A stretch of 64,000 bases of DNA from DATCHW01 sp036508135. GTDB taxonomy: Bacteria > Bacteroidota > Ignavibacteria > Tepidaquicellales > Tepidaquicellaceae. Shown one piece after another: positions 25,897 through 34,124 of this stretch (its first letter is position 1; each line of letters starts with the position of its first letter). The stretch spans positions 1-64,000 of the forward strand of contig DATCHW010000013.1 in the NCBI GenBank assembly GCA_036508135.1, given 5' to 3'. The notes beneath the pieces are model-generated. The model saw only the letters and a list, made by a program, of their open reading frames with translations, was not told where the DNA came from and made no database searches. The position numbers and the translations under genes are program-made.

Positions 25897-26532
25897 ATGG
25901 ATTTTAAAACCAGCTGGAAAAATTTTTCTTCTAAGAAAACGAATATATCTTCTCTCATAATCGCTGTGATATCGGTGGTAATAACCCTTTCTCTTTTTTC
26001 AAGGTTTATACTATTAGTAGAAGAGAGGAAAGGGGTTTCTTTCATCGACCCTCTTTTAACATTTTTCAATGCGATTGACCTGAACATTTTTATTTTTTCG
26101 CTCATTTACATTTCTTTAATAAGCGGATTGATATATCTATCGGGACACCCAAGGGATCTGTTAATTGCTCTGGTTGCTTATATAATTCTCGTCTGGGTGA
26201 GAATGCTGATGATGTATGTGTTACCTCTCGATCCCCCGCCCGGCACTATAAATCTTCAGGATCCTATTGTTTTCTTAATCGGTACGGGTAAACCGGTTAC
26301 CAGGGATTTATTTTTCTCAGGTCACACATCCACGCTGTTCCTGATTTTTTTATGCGTAAAAAATAAAACATTAAAACCTATTTTCCTTGCCGCTACTGTA
26401 TTTGTCGGTATAGCAGTAATGCTTCAAAAGGCACATTATTCCGTTGATGTGTTTGCGGCTCCATTTATTTCCTATGCCGCATATAAAATTTCAGAAAAGA
26501 TATCCGGAAAAATCAGTCCTGCGGCTTTTTAA
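25897..26532 (+). CDS. PAP2_C / sphingomyelin-synthase-like membrane phosphotransferase or phosphatase
   Basis: A 211-residue, six-helix protein. Residues His143 (FFSGHTS), His180 and Asp184 (AHYSVDVF) form the catalytic pattern of the PAP2 superfamily. The wording SGHT and HYSVDVF is closest to the PAP2_C branch that includes sphingomyelin and phosphoethanolamine ceramide synthases. In bacteria such proteins handle phospholipid headgroups or undecaprenyl/phosphatidyl phosphates. The exact lipid is inferred only at this level. Confidence 0.78.
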   Translation: MDFKTSWKNFSSKKTNISSLIIAVISVVITLSLFSRFILLVEERKGVSFIDPLLTFFNAIDLNIFIFSLIYISLISGLIYLSGHPRDLLIALVAYIILVWVRMLMMYVLPLDPPPGTINLQDPIVFLIGTGKPVTRDLFFSGHTSTLFLIFLCVKNKTLKPIFLAATVFVGIAVMLQKAHYSVDVFAAPFISYAAYKISEKISGKISPAAF

Positions 26533-26628
26533 TCTGTTAATCGGTGAAAAATAAATTCTCTACTGATTTTATTTATTTTATATGATGATGAATTACTATA
26601 TTTTATATATTATCATTATATTCTCTAA

Positions 26629-27735
26629 ATGTTTGAAAAAATAGTTGAAGCACAGGTAAGTTCTGAAAAAGATAAGATCAAAGATCTTGATGTTATCACT
26701 CCGGATTCCGTAAGAAATTCCGGTCTTTCAGTATTTACAAAAAATTTCATCACTCTTGAAGCTGAGAATATACGAGACAGGAAAAAGCTTTACGACCTTA
26801 TTGATAATTCGATAAAACTAAATCTGAACTATACACTCAGACCCAAATGGACGATTTTAAATTATATTTTCGGGAAACTCGATTCCAAACCAACCGAAGA
26901 TATACTGAACAGGCTTGAAATTTTCCAGTTCTATCTCTACTATCCGGAACTTATCTCAAACAGCCTGCAGGACTCGGGACTGGTGGTTGTTACAAAAACC
27001 AATATTCAAAGTTTAATTGATGAGGCAGATGTTACTCTGCATGATAAATTCACAAACAATATCACCGGATTAAAGATAAAGAATTTCTTCCTTCAGTTAT
27101 TCAGAATGAAATATGACGACGAAGCAATGATTGGATTGGATTCCACTATACCCTATTCATCTCTGCGAATTTTTCTTGAAGATAAAGGTTTTAATGATTT
27201 AGTTAATAAATTTAAGAAAATTGAGGGTCTCAGGGATGATTGGGATTTAGACCTTAAAACAATCATTAAGATATTAACAGATAAGTATTCAATCAATGAT
27301 GATGAAAATATGCCGGAGCAACCGGTAAAAGATCAAGAACCGGACAAACCTGAAGTTAAATCTGAAACCCCTGAAACGGGAGAACAGGAACAGAGTGAGG
27401 AAGAACAGAAGGAAGAACCGTATTACAGGAAGGAAGAACCCGAACATCAGTACCCGACTGAAGTGATAGAAGAATCGTCGCTTTACACACCAAAGAAAAT
27501 AAAGGGTTTTTTCAAGGAATCCGAACTCAAAGTGATTTTGAAAAAAGTATTTAATTCAGATAAACTCTCGATGAGAACTGCTTTCAGCGAACTTGAAAAT
27601 ATTGACAACTGGTATTATGCTTCAGACTATCTGAAAAAACTATTCCTGAGAAATAATGTGAAAATAAAGGACAGAGGGATTGTACTATTTATAGATATTT
27701 TGAATGAATATTTCAAAAAGAAAGAAACGCTATAA
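26629..27735 (+). CDS. Uncharacterised acidic protein upstream of obg
   Basis: A 368-residue soluble protein that I do not recognise. The first ~220 residues appear helical and globular. A linker at about 225-285 is extremely rich in E, P and Q (EQEQSEEEQKEEP). A second small helical domain follows (about 290-365; GFFKESELKVILKKVFNSDKLSMRTAFSELENIDNWYYASDYLK). No signal peptide or membrane helix. Only 14 bases separate it from obg, so it is probably co-expressed with obg and surE. Confidence 0.7.
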   Translation: MFEKIVEAQVSSEKDKIKDLDVITPDSVRNSGLSVFTKNFITLEAENIRDRKKLYDLIDNSIKLNLNYTLRPKWTILNYIFGKLDSKPTEDILNRLEIFQFYLYYPELISNSLQDSGLVVVTKTNIQSLIDEADVTLHDKFTNNITGLKIKNFFLQLFRMKYDDEAMIGLDSTIPYSSLRIFLEDKGFNDLVNKFKKIEGLRDDWDLDLKTIIKILTDKYSINDDENMPEQPVKDQEPDKPEVKSETPETGEQEQSEEEQKEEPYYRKEEPEHQYPTEVIEESSLYTPKKIKGFFKESELKVILKKVFNSDKLSMRTAFSELENIDNWYYASDYLKKLFLRNNVKIKDRGIVLFIDILNEYFKKKETL

Positions 27736-27749
27736 GGGAAGGATAAAAT

Positions 27750-28772
27750 TTGTTTTTAGATTATGCGAAAATTTTAATAAAATCAGGAAAAGGCGGAAAC
27801 GGCTGCATTAGTTTCCGTCGCGAGAAATATGTACCGAGAGGCGGTCCAAACGGCGGAGATGGCGGTAAAGGCGGTGATATTATTTTCAAGGCGAGTTCAC
27901 AGCTTTCCACATTAATAGATTTCAGATATAAATTTCATTACAGGGCTAAAAACGGAACACACGGTCAGGGAGGAGATAAGACGGGAAAAAACGGTGAGGA
28001 CGAAATTGTCACTGTCCCATGCGGTTCGATTCTAAAAGATTTTATAACCGGAGAAGTTATCGCTGAACTTCTTAAAGACGGTGAAGAGAAGGTGATATTG
28101 AAAGGCGGTAAAGGAGGTAAAGGAAATACTCATTTCAAGACTTCAACTAACCGTGCCCCGCGAATTTCGGAAGAAGGACGTCCGGGAGAAGAAAGAACAA
28201 TAATAATTGAATTAAAACTTATAGCTGATATAGGGCTGGTAGGTTTTCCGAATGCGGGAAAATCAACACTTATTTCGAAAATCTCCGCTGCAAAACCGAA
28301 GATTGCAGAATATCCTTTCACAACGCTGATTCCGAATCTCGGAATTGTAAAATACAGGGATTATGACTCGTTTGTAGTTGCCGATATTCCGGGTATAATC
28401 GAAGGAGCATCTGACGGAAAAGGGCTTGGGATAAGGTTTCTGAGGCATATTGAAAGAACAAAACTGCTTGCATTTTTAATTGATGTTACAAATATAGCTG
28501 AGCAGGATTTACAGACGAAAAAGGATATAAAAAATTTTATTTTCGGAAATTATAAAGTCCTTTTGAATGAACTCAACAGATACGATGATAAACTTTTAGA
28601 TAAACCGCATATTCTCTGCCTCACTAAAATTGACATACTTAGCGATGACATTAAGAAAATAATTAAATCTATAAAATCAAAAGAAATGGATATAGTTCCA
28701 CTTTCATCCATAACCGGTGAAAATCTTGACGGACTGAAAGATATATTGTGGAAAAAATTGAAAGAAGAGTAA
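27750..28772 (+). CDS. obg: GTPase Obg/CgtA
   Basis: A 340-residue Obg GTPase. The N-terminal glycine-rich Obg fold (1-157; SGKGGNGCISFRREKYVPRGGPNGGDGGKGG) is followed by the G domain with G1 GFPNAGKST, G3 DIPG and G4 TKID. It works in late 50S ribosome assembly and stress signalling. The start is a TTG at 27750 preceded by AAGGGAAGG. It lacks the optional OCT domain. Confidence 0.95.
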   Translation: MFLDYAKILIKSGKGGNGCISFRREKYVPRGGPNGGDGGKGGDIIFKASSQLSTLIDFRYKFHYRAKNGTHGQGGDKTGKNGEDEIVTVPCGSILKDFITGEVIAELLKDGEEKVILKGGKGGKGNTHFKTSTNRAPRISEEGRPGEERTIIIELKLIADIGLVGFPNAGKSTLISKISAAKPKIAEYPFTTLIPNLGIVKYRDYDSFVVADIPGIIEGASDGKGLGIRFLRHIERTKLLAFLIDVTNIAEQDLQTKKDIKNFIFGNYKVLLNELNRYDDKLLDKPHILCLTKIDILSDDIKKIIKSIKSKEMDIVPLSSITGENLDGLKDILWKKLKEE

Positions 28773-28780
28773 AATATCTA

Positions 28781-29563
28781 ATGATAAAAAAGAACAGGAA
28801 ACCTGTAATACTGATTTCAAATGACGACGGTATAGATGCTGACGGCATAAGAGCACTTACGAAAGAGATAAAAAAATTTGCAGAGGTATACGTTATAGCA
28901 CCGAATACACAAATGAGTGCCGTTGGACACTCGATTACGATGTCAAGCCCGATACGATATACAAGACATTTAATAGAAAAAGACTTCTATGGCTATGCGG
29001 TTGACGGAACGCCGGCAGATGCAGTAAAACTTGGAGTAAGGACAATTTTAAAGGATAAAAAGATAGACCTCTGTTTATCCGGAATAAACCAGGGTTCCAA
29101 TACTGCCATAAATATCATTTATTCAGGAACAGTATCTGCTGCTACGGAGGGAACAATACTTGGAATTCCTTCGATTGCAATATCCCTTACAAGTTATGTC
29201 TATAAAGATTTTTCAGTACCTGCAAAATTTGCTGCACGGCTTGCGAAAACTGTCTTGCAAAACGGATTACCTCAGGGCACACTGCTAAATGTTAACGTTC
29301 CCGCAGTGCCCAGGAATAAAATAAAAGGTATTTCAGTAACCAGGAAAGGCAAATCATACTGGAACGACTGGTATGAATCACGGCTCGACCCTAACAAACG
29401 CGAATATTTCTGGCTGACGGGCAAGATGCTTAAACTTGATAAGACCATTGACTTCGACCAGAAAGCTGTTGATGAAAATTATATATCCGTAACGCCTATA
29501 CATTATGATCTAACCGATTATAAAATGTTTGAGGAAATGAAAAACTGGAAGATAGATTTTTAA
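28781..29563 (+). CDS. surE: 5'/3'-nucleotidase SurE
   Basis: About 260 residues. The metal-binding ISNDDGIDADGI at the N-terminus, APNTQMSAVGHSITM, and SGINQGSNTAINIIYSGTVSAA are SurE signatures. It dephosphorylates nucleoside monophosphates. I chose the ATG at 28781 rather than the upstream GTG at 28748 because the fold starts there and the upstream segment would overlap obg. Confidence 0.93.
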   Translation: MIKKNRKPVILISNDDGIDADGIRALTKEIKKFAEVYVIAPNTQMSAVGHSITMSSPIRYTRHLIEKDFYGYAVDGTPADAVKLGVRTILKDKKIDLCLSGINQGSNTAINIIYSGTVSAATEGTILGIPSIAISLTSYVYKDFSVPAKFAARLAKTVLQNGLPQGTLLNVNVPAVPRNKIKGISVTRKGKSYWNDWYESRLDPNKREYFWLTGKMLKLDKTIDFDQKAVDENYISVTPIHYDLTDYKMFEEMKNWKIDF

Positions 29564-29588
29564 TGTCTTCCCATGGATATAAAAAATA

Positions 29589-30479
29589 TTGAGAATTAAG
29601 ATTTTTCAAAACGAACAATTCCTTGTCTGGGTAATACTGGTTGTACTTACATTAATCTGGGGTAGTTCATTCATACTCATCAAAAAAGGACTGGAAGTAT
29701 TCACTCCCGTACAGGTTGGAACTGCAAGAATTGCTTTTGCTTTTCTTGCATTATTACCTTACGCCATTCCAAATCTTAAAAAAATTCCTCTGAAGCGGTG
29801 GAAAGTCATGATAGTAATCGGCTTTCTTGGTAATTTAATTCCGGCTTATCTCTTCTCGATTGCGGAAACGGAATTGAAAAGTTCACTTACCGGAATTCTG
29901 AACGCTCTTACACCTGTTTTCACTTTCATAATTGCGGTTTTTTTCTTCCGCCATAAAGTGAAATGGATGCAGATATTAGGACTTTTGCTTGCTTTTGCCG
30001 GTTCGCTGGGGTTGAGTTTTGTGAATGAAAGCGGAGGTCTCGGAAGTATGAACTTTTACGTCTGGTTTGTAGTTCTTGCAACTTTACTTTATGCAGTATC
30101 GCTTAATCTCATCAAGCACTATTTTAATGACACGAACGCAATTCTTCTTTCTGCTTTAGCAATGTTTTCTGTAGGTCCGGCTGCAATGATAATTCTTTTC
30201 TCGACGGATTTCATCAGCAGGTTACAAAATGCTCCGGGCGCATTTGAATCGCTTTTTTATATTGCCATACTCGGACTTGCCGGCACGGCATTTGCACTTA
30301 TACTTTATAATAAACTCATCAGAATCACTACAGCGGTTATGGCAAGCTCAGTAACTTATCTGATACCGTTTGTTGCAGTCTTATGGGGATTACTGGATGG
30401 GGAAAGTTTGTATATGCTTCACTATACGGGATTAATCATTACCATCATAGGGATATATATAGTCAATAAATCAAAATAA
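29589..30479 (+). CDS. EamA/DMT family transporter
   Basis: A 296-residue, ten-helix protein with two EamA repeats. The first shows LTLIWGSSFILIKKGLEVFTPVQVGTARIAFAFLALLP; the second ends with YLIPFVAVLWGLLDGE. Members export amino acids or metabolites; the substrate cannot be read from sequence. Start is a TTG at 29589. It follows surE by 25 bases. Confidence 0.88.
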   Translation: MRIKIFQNEQFLVWVILVVLTLIWGSSFILIKKGLEVFTPVQVGTARIAFAFLALLPYAIPNLKKIPLKRWKVMIVIGFLGNLIPAYLFSIAETELKSSLTGILNALTPVFTFIIAVFFFRHKVKWMQILGLLLAFAGSLGLSFVNESGGLGSMNFYVWFVVLATLLYAVSLNLIKHYFNDTNAILLSALAMFSVGPAAMIILFSTDFISRLQNAPGAFESLFYIAILGLAGTAFALILYNKLIRITTAVMASSVTYLIPFVAVLWGLLDGESLYMLHYTGLIITIIGIYIVNKSK

Positions 30480-30823
30480 AGTGCTGTAAAATAAGAGTTT
30501 CGCTCCACTAAAGAATATCCCGAAGCATTTTAATAAATATATTCACTTGTTATTCGCACCTCAATTAATTATCTTTGACCTGATTGAAAGCAAATAAATT
30601 ATAAAGTAGCTTTCGGTTCTTTAGTGATAGAATTTCATAATCCGGAAATAAACTTCTTTTAGAGCGATTCTTCCAGTTCATGATTTCTTTTTCTCCTAAA
30701 AATGTCCACCGATTTTACTTTTAATTTTGATTTTAATCATAACTTATTTAATTAACAATTATTTTAATGCAAAATGCATTAAAGTTTAAAATCGTCTTTT
30801 AAAAGAGGACAGGAGAAAAACAA
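30480..30823. other. Intergenic region upstream of the RRM gene
   Basis: No gene visible. The sequence is AT-rich and ends with an inverted repeat (30763-30783) and an AGGACAGGAG ribosome-binding site at the RRM gene. The long leader suggests regulated expression. Confidence 0.55.
30763..30783 (+). promoter_or_regulatory. Inverted repeat in the RRM gene leader
   Basis: TTTAATGCA AAA TGCATTAAA is a perfect 9-bp inverted repeat with a 3-base spacer, about 40 bases before the RRM start codon. It may be an operator or an RNA hairpin. Cold-shock-type RRM genes often have structured leaders, but that link is inference. Confidence 0.5.
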
Positions 30824-31117
30824 ATGAAAATTTACGTAGGAAACATCTCAAGAGAATCAACGGAAAATGAAATCCGTGATATGTTTGCCGAATTCGGTGA
30901 AGTCACAGAAATCACGCTTATCAGAGATAATTACACGAAGGTATTAAAAGGCTTCGGATTTATCGAGATGGCGGACAAAGAAGCCGGTGAAAAAGCTATT
31001 AAGGAACTTGACGGACAACTTTTCAACGGAAGACCTTTAACAGTCAACGTTGCAAAACCGAAAACCGATACCGGCAACAGAACCGGCGGTCGTGAAAGAA
31101 GATTCAGAAGAAACTAA
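30824..31117 (+). CDS. RNA-binding protein, single RRM domain
   Basis: A 97-residue protein made of one RNA recognition motif: RNP2 IYVGNI (3-8), RNP1 KGFGFIEM (about 46-53), and a short basic Gly/Arg tail (GNRTGGRERRFRRN). Such small RRM proteins in cyanobacteria and FCB bacteria are often cold-induced RNA chaperones. It has its own terminator. Confidence 0.92.
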   Translation: MKIYVGNISRESTENEIRDMFAEFGEVTEITLIRDNYTKVLKGFGFIEMADKEAGEKAIKELDGQLFNGRPLTVNVAKPKTDTGNRTGGRERRFRRN

Positions 31118-31151
31118 TGAGTAATATCTGAAAACTGATGTTTATAATAAG

Positions 31152-31183
31152 CCGGGGTTATTAATTTAATTCCGGTTTTTTTA
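31152..31183 (+). terminator. Rho-independent terminator of the RRM gene
   Basis: CCGGGGTTA pairs with TAATTCCGG (two G-T wobbles), followed by a run of seven T. Confidence 0.8.
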
Positions 31184-31305
31184 TTCCCACTATACTATAC
31201 GATATTTTTCCTACCTAAAATCTGCATTGTATATAAATAACTTGAACTATACTTTTTTACAATTAAACTCTGCAATTAAAAATTAAGGTTTACATTGGGG
31301 GTTTT

Positions 31306-32829
31306 ATGAAAAATACCGTACGGTTTTTTCTGGTTTTCATTCTTTCCGCTTTTCTCATATCTATTAATGTTAAAATATATTCACAGACTCCCTGGTCACA
31401 GCCAATCAGATTAACGAACGGATTCGTTGATAAGAATCCTGCATTCGGAACAAAAAATTATGTGGGAGGAGGTGTAGGCTTATTCGGATGGGAGTTCCTT
31501 GTATTTGAAAGGCATATTAATCCAATCTCGCAGATTTGTGTAAAAAAAATTGATTTAAATCCAAGCGATTCGGTGATATATCTTACTTCAAATTCAAGTC
31601 TGAAAAGGAATCCGGCGATCGCCTATGACCATGCGACAGGTTTTCCGACAACCATAAATAATTCTCTCGTTTTATGGGAATCAAATGAAAACAGCAAGTG
31701 GGATATTTTCGGGCGCTATTACAATTCAACATCCGGCTGGGGAAATCCTTTTCCGTTTGACACAACTGCAGGAAATAAATATAAACCGCATTTAATAAAT
31801 ATGAACGGAAATATGTTTGCAATCGTTTATGAAAAAAACGGAGATATTATTTTCAGGCAATTCAATGCTCAGACACAATCTGTAACTTATGATACTAACC
31901 TTACTGCAACTGACACATCATATTGCAGTAATGCTGATATAACAATTTCCAATAATACCAACCAGTTTTACGTTACATATCAAAAAAAGAAACCGGACAA
32001 TAAAAATGCTGTGTATATCCGAAGAGCAACATTACCTGTCTGGTCGTCACCTGATACGATAGCCTATGCAGGTGATAATACTAATGACGGATTTTGTATT
32101 AATTTTAGTATGTACATTGCATCCATTTTTGAATCGGATAGAACCGGAAACAACAATATATATGCTACTACAATAAATCCGTATTCCGGGGCACTGCAGC
32201 AAGAAGTCGTAATTAATAATCCGGGATATAATAATAAAAACTTTGTTTTAGTGTTTTTTCCGATAATAACCGATTACATACCATATCAGGCAGCAGGATA
32301 TTTACGTCGTGGAAACGACAGTGTAAAAATTAAATTGAGTGATTATACAGGTCAATATAATGATAGTGTTACTGTAGGAGATACATCGAAGCAAGTTTCT
32401 ATTTCTATGAACTTAGGAATTTTTACTAATTGGTTATGTACTATTTATGTGGTTTACTATAAAGATTCTGCCTCTTACACTCAACTGTGGACAAAAAAGA
32501 GATTAATCAATCTTGGGACAATAAGAAGACTCGGGACTTCGGTACCGGATAGATATTCGCTTTCGCAGAATTATCCGAATCCGTTTAATGCGGTGACGAA
32601 GATAAAATTTGATATTCAGAAGGCAGTAGCAAGTAGTAAGTATTCAGTAGTAACTTTGAAAGTATTTGACATCACGGGACGTGATGTCGCAACGCTTGTG
32701 AATGAACAATTACAGCCGGGGACGTATGAGGTGGAATGGAACGCTTCGGCATTTTCGAGCGGGATTTATTTTTATCAATTACGTACAGGAAATTTTGTTG
32801 AAACAAAAAAATTAATTTTATTGAAATAA
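31306..32829 (+). CDS. Secreted propeller-like protein with T9SS sorting domain (array 1, gene 1)
   Basis: A 507-residue protein with a signal peptide (about 1-27, ending KIYSQ). The body has repeated phrases such as LTNGFVDKNPAFG, NSLVLWESNENSKWDIFGRYYN and ASIFESDRTGNNNIYAT, characteristic of TolB-like propellers. It is a clear paralogue of the gene at 34125 (same order, LTNGVNDRNPSCG). The T9SS sorting domain starts near LSQNYPNPFNAVTKIKFDI and carries the insert AVASSKYSVV. Probably surface-anchored; ligand unknown. Confidence 0.85.
   Translation: MKNTVRFFLVFILSAFLISINVKIYSQTPWSQPIRLTNGFVDKNPAFGTKNYVGGGVGLFGWEFLVFERHINPISQICVKKIDLNPSDSVIYLTSNSSLKRNPAIAYDHATGFPTTINNSLVLWESNENSKWDIFGRYYNSTSGWGNPFPFDTTAGNKYKPHLINMNGNMFAIVYEKNGDIIFRQFNAQTQSVTYDTNLTATDTSYCSNADITISNNTNQFYVTYQKKKPDNKNAVYIRRATLPVWSSPDTIAYAGDNTNDGFCINFSMYIASIFESDRTGNNNIYATTINPYSGALQQEVVINNPGYNNKNFVLVFFPIITDYIPYQAAGYLRRGNDSVKIKLSDYTGQYNDSVTVGDTSKQVSISMNLGIFTNWLCTIYVVYYKDSASYTQLWTKKRLINLGTIRRLGTSVPDRYSLSQNYPNPFNAVTKIKFDIQKAVASSKYSVVTLKVFDITGRDVATLVNEQLQPGTYEVEWNASAFSSGIYFYQLRTGNFVETKKLILLK
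32622..32654. repeat. In-frame repeat insert in sorting-domain loop (CAGTAGT class)
   Basis: GCAGTAGCAAGTAGTAAG followed by TATTCAGTAGTAAC encodes AVASSKYSVVT in the loop after KIKFDI. The same class occurs at 38750-38782. Confidence 0.75.
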
Positions 32830-32830
32830 G

Positions 32831-32878
32831 CAAGGGGTTCCCGACGAGCCGGGATCTTTGACAAGACCCCTTGTCAAA
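32831..32878. repeat. Nested palindromic repeat between array genes
   Basis: CAAGGGGT (32831-32838) and ACCCCTTG (32866-32873) flank TCCCGACGAGCCGGGAT, and TTTGACAAG/CTTGTCAAA (32857-32865, 32870-32878) forms a perfect hairpin. Could serve as terminator or be a REP-like element. It lies between the stop at 32829 and the next start at 32895. Confidence 0.75.
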
Positions 32879-32894
32879 AATAAAAACCAATATT

Positions 32895-34109
32895 ATGAAA
32901 AAGATAATTTTTACATTGTTCATTATTACTTGTTTATTAAACAATGCTAATACTCAATGGCAATTGGTAAGTACATTAAATTACACTTATACATTCACGG
33001 TTTCAGGCACAAACCTGTTTAGAGGAGGAATAAATGGTGTATTCTTAAGTACGAATAACGGAGTTAATTGGAATAATGTGACAAATGAATTGACCTCTAA
33101 AGAGATATGGTCACTTGCAACTTCGGGTTCTACAATCTTTGCAGGTACATATCAAGGTGGGGTTTTTATAAGCACGAATAATGGAAGTAATTGGATTGCA
33201 AAGAATAATGGTTTAACGAGTCTCACAATTCCAAAACTTTTTGTATCGGGTTCTAACATATTTGCGGGTACATATGCTGGGGTATTTTTAAGTACAGATA
33301 ATGGCAACAGTTGGATTGCGAGAAATAACGGGATTTCTAACTCAATAGTTAATGCCTTAGAATTTTCTTCTCCCTATCTTATTTCCGGATTGTGGAGTGG
33401 TGGTATATATCGTTCTACAAATTATGGAATTAATTGGACTAAAATTAGCACCCAAAATCTTGTTCTTTCACTTGCATATTTGAACACAAATCTTTTTGCA
33501 GGATCTTGGGGTGGAATATGGTTGAGCACAAACAATGGTGATAATTGGACAACTATGAATAATGGATTGGTAGACTCGGTTGTTGAATCTCTTAATGTTT
33601 GGGGTACAAATTTGTTTGCGGGGTCCAGAAATGGAGTATTTTTAACCACGAATAATGGGGCGAATTGGTTTGATAAAAATCAAGGATTTGGCTTACCGCA
33701 TTATATTCAATCATTATTTATTACAGATAATTATATTTTTGCTGGAACTTGGAATACAGGTTTTTGGCGACGCTCACTTTCTGAAATAACTAATGAATTT
33801 AATACATCGTCAGAAATTCCTGAGAAATTTTCTTTATCGCAGAATTATCCGAATCCGTTTAATGCGGAAACGAAAATAAAATTTGATATACCAAGTGGAT
33901 TCCCGTTAGGAGCATACGGGAATGACAAAGTGGTGTTAAAAGTCTTTGATTTACTGGGACGGGAAGTGGCGGCGCTTGTGAATGAATCTTTACAGCCGGG
34001 GACGTATGAAGTTACATTTGATGGTGGTAATTTGCCAAGCGGAGTTTATTTTTATCAGTTACGGACAAATAACTTTGTACAGACGAAAAATTTAATTCTT
34101 TTAAAATAA
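32895..34109 (+). CDS. Asp-box-like propeller with T9SS sorting domain (array 1, gene 2)
   Basis: A 404-residue protein. I chose the ATG at 32895 (MKKIIFT) rather than 32871 since the signal peptide (ending NANTQ) begins there. The body has six Asp-box-like motifs of the form STNNGxNW, and a seventh blade closing at GFWRRSLSE, consistent with one seven-bladed propeller of sialidase/BNR type without visible catalytic residues. The sorting domain (LSQNYPNPFNAETKIKFDIP) contains the insert SGFPLGAYGNDKV from the GGATTCCCG repeat class. Confidence 0.85.
   Translation: MKKIIFTLFIITCLLNNANTQWQLVSTLNYTYTFTVSGTNLFRGGINGVFLSTNNGVNWNNVTNELTSKEIWSLATSGSTIFAGTYQGGVFISTNNGSNWIAKNNGLTSLTIPKLFVSGSNIFAGTYAGVFLSTDNGNSWIARNNGISNSIVNALEFSSPYLISGLWSGGIYRSTNYGINWTKISTQNLVLSLAYLNTNLFAGSWGGIWLSTNNGDNWTTMNNGLVDSVVESLNVWGTNLFAGSRNGVFLTTNNGANWFDKNQGFGLPHYIQSLFITDNYIFAGTWNTGFWRRSLSEITNEFNTSSEIPEKFSLSQNYPNPFNAETKIKFDIPSGFPLGAYGNDKVVLKVFDLLGREVAALVNESLQPGTYEVTFDGGNLPSGVYFYQLRTNNFVQTKNLILLK
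33897..33933. repeat. In-frame repeat insert (GGATTCCCG...CGGGAATGACA class)
   Basis: GGATTCCCGTTAGGAGCATA followed by CGGGAATGACAAAGTGG forms a palindrome (ATTCCCG/CGGGAAT) and encodes GFPLGAYGNDKVV in the sorting-domain loop. Confidence 0.8.
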
Positions 34110-34124
34110 TGTTTATTACGGGTT

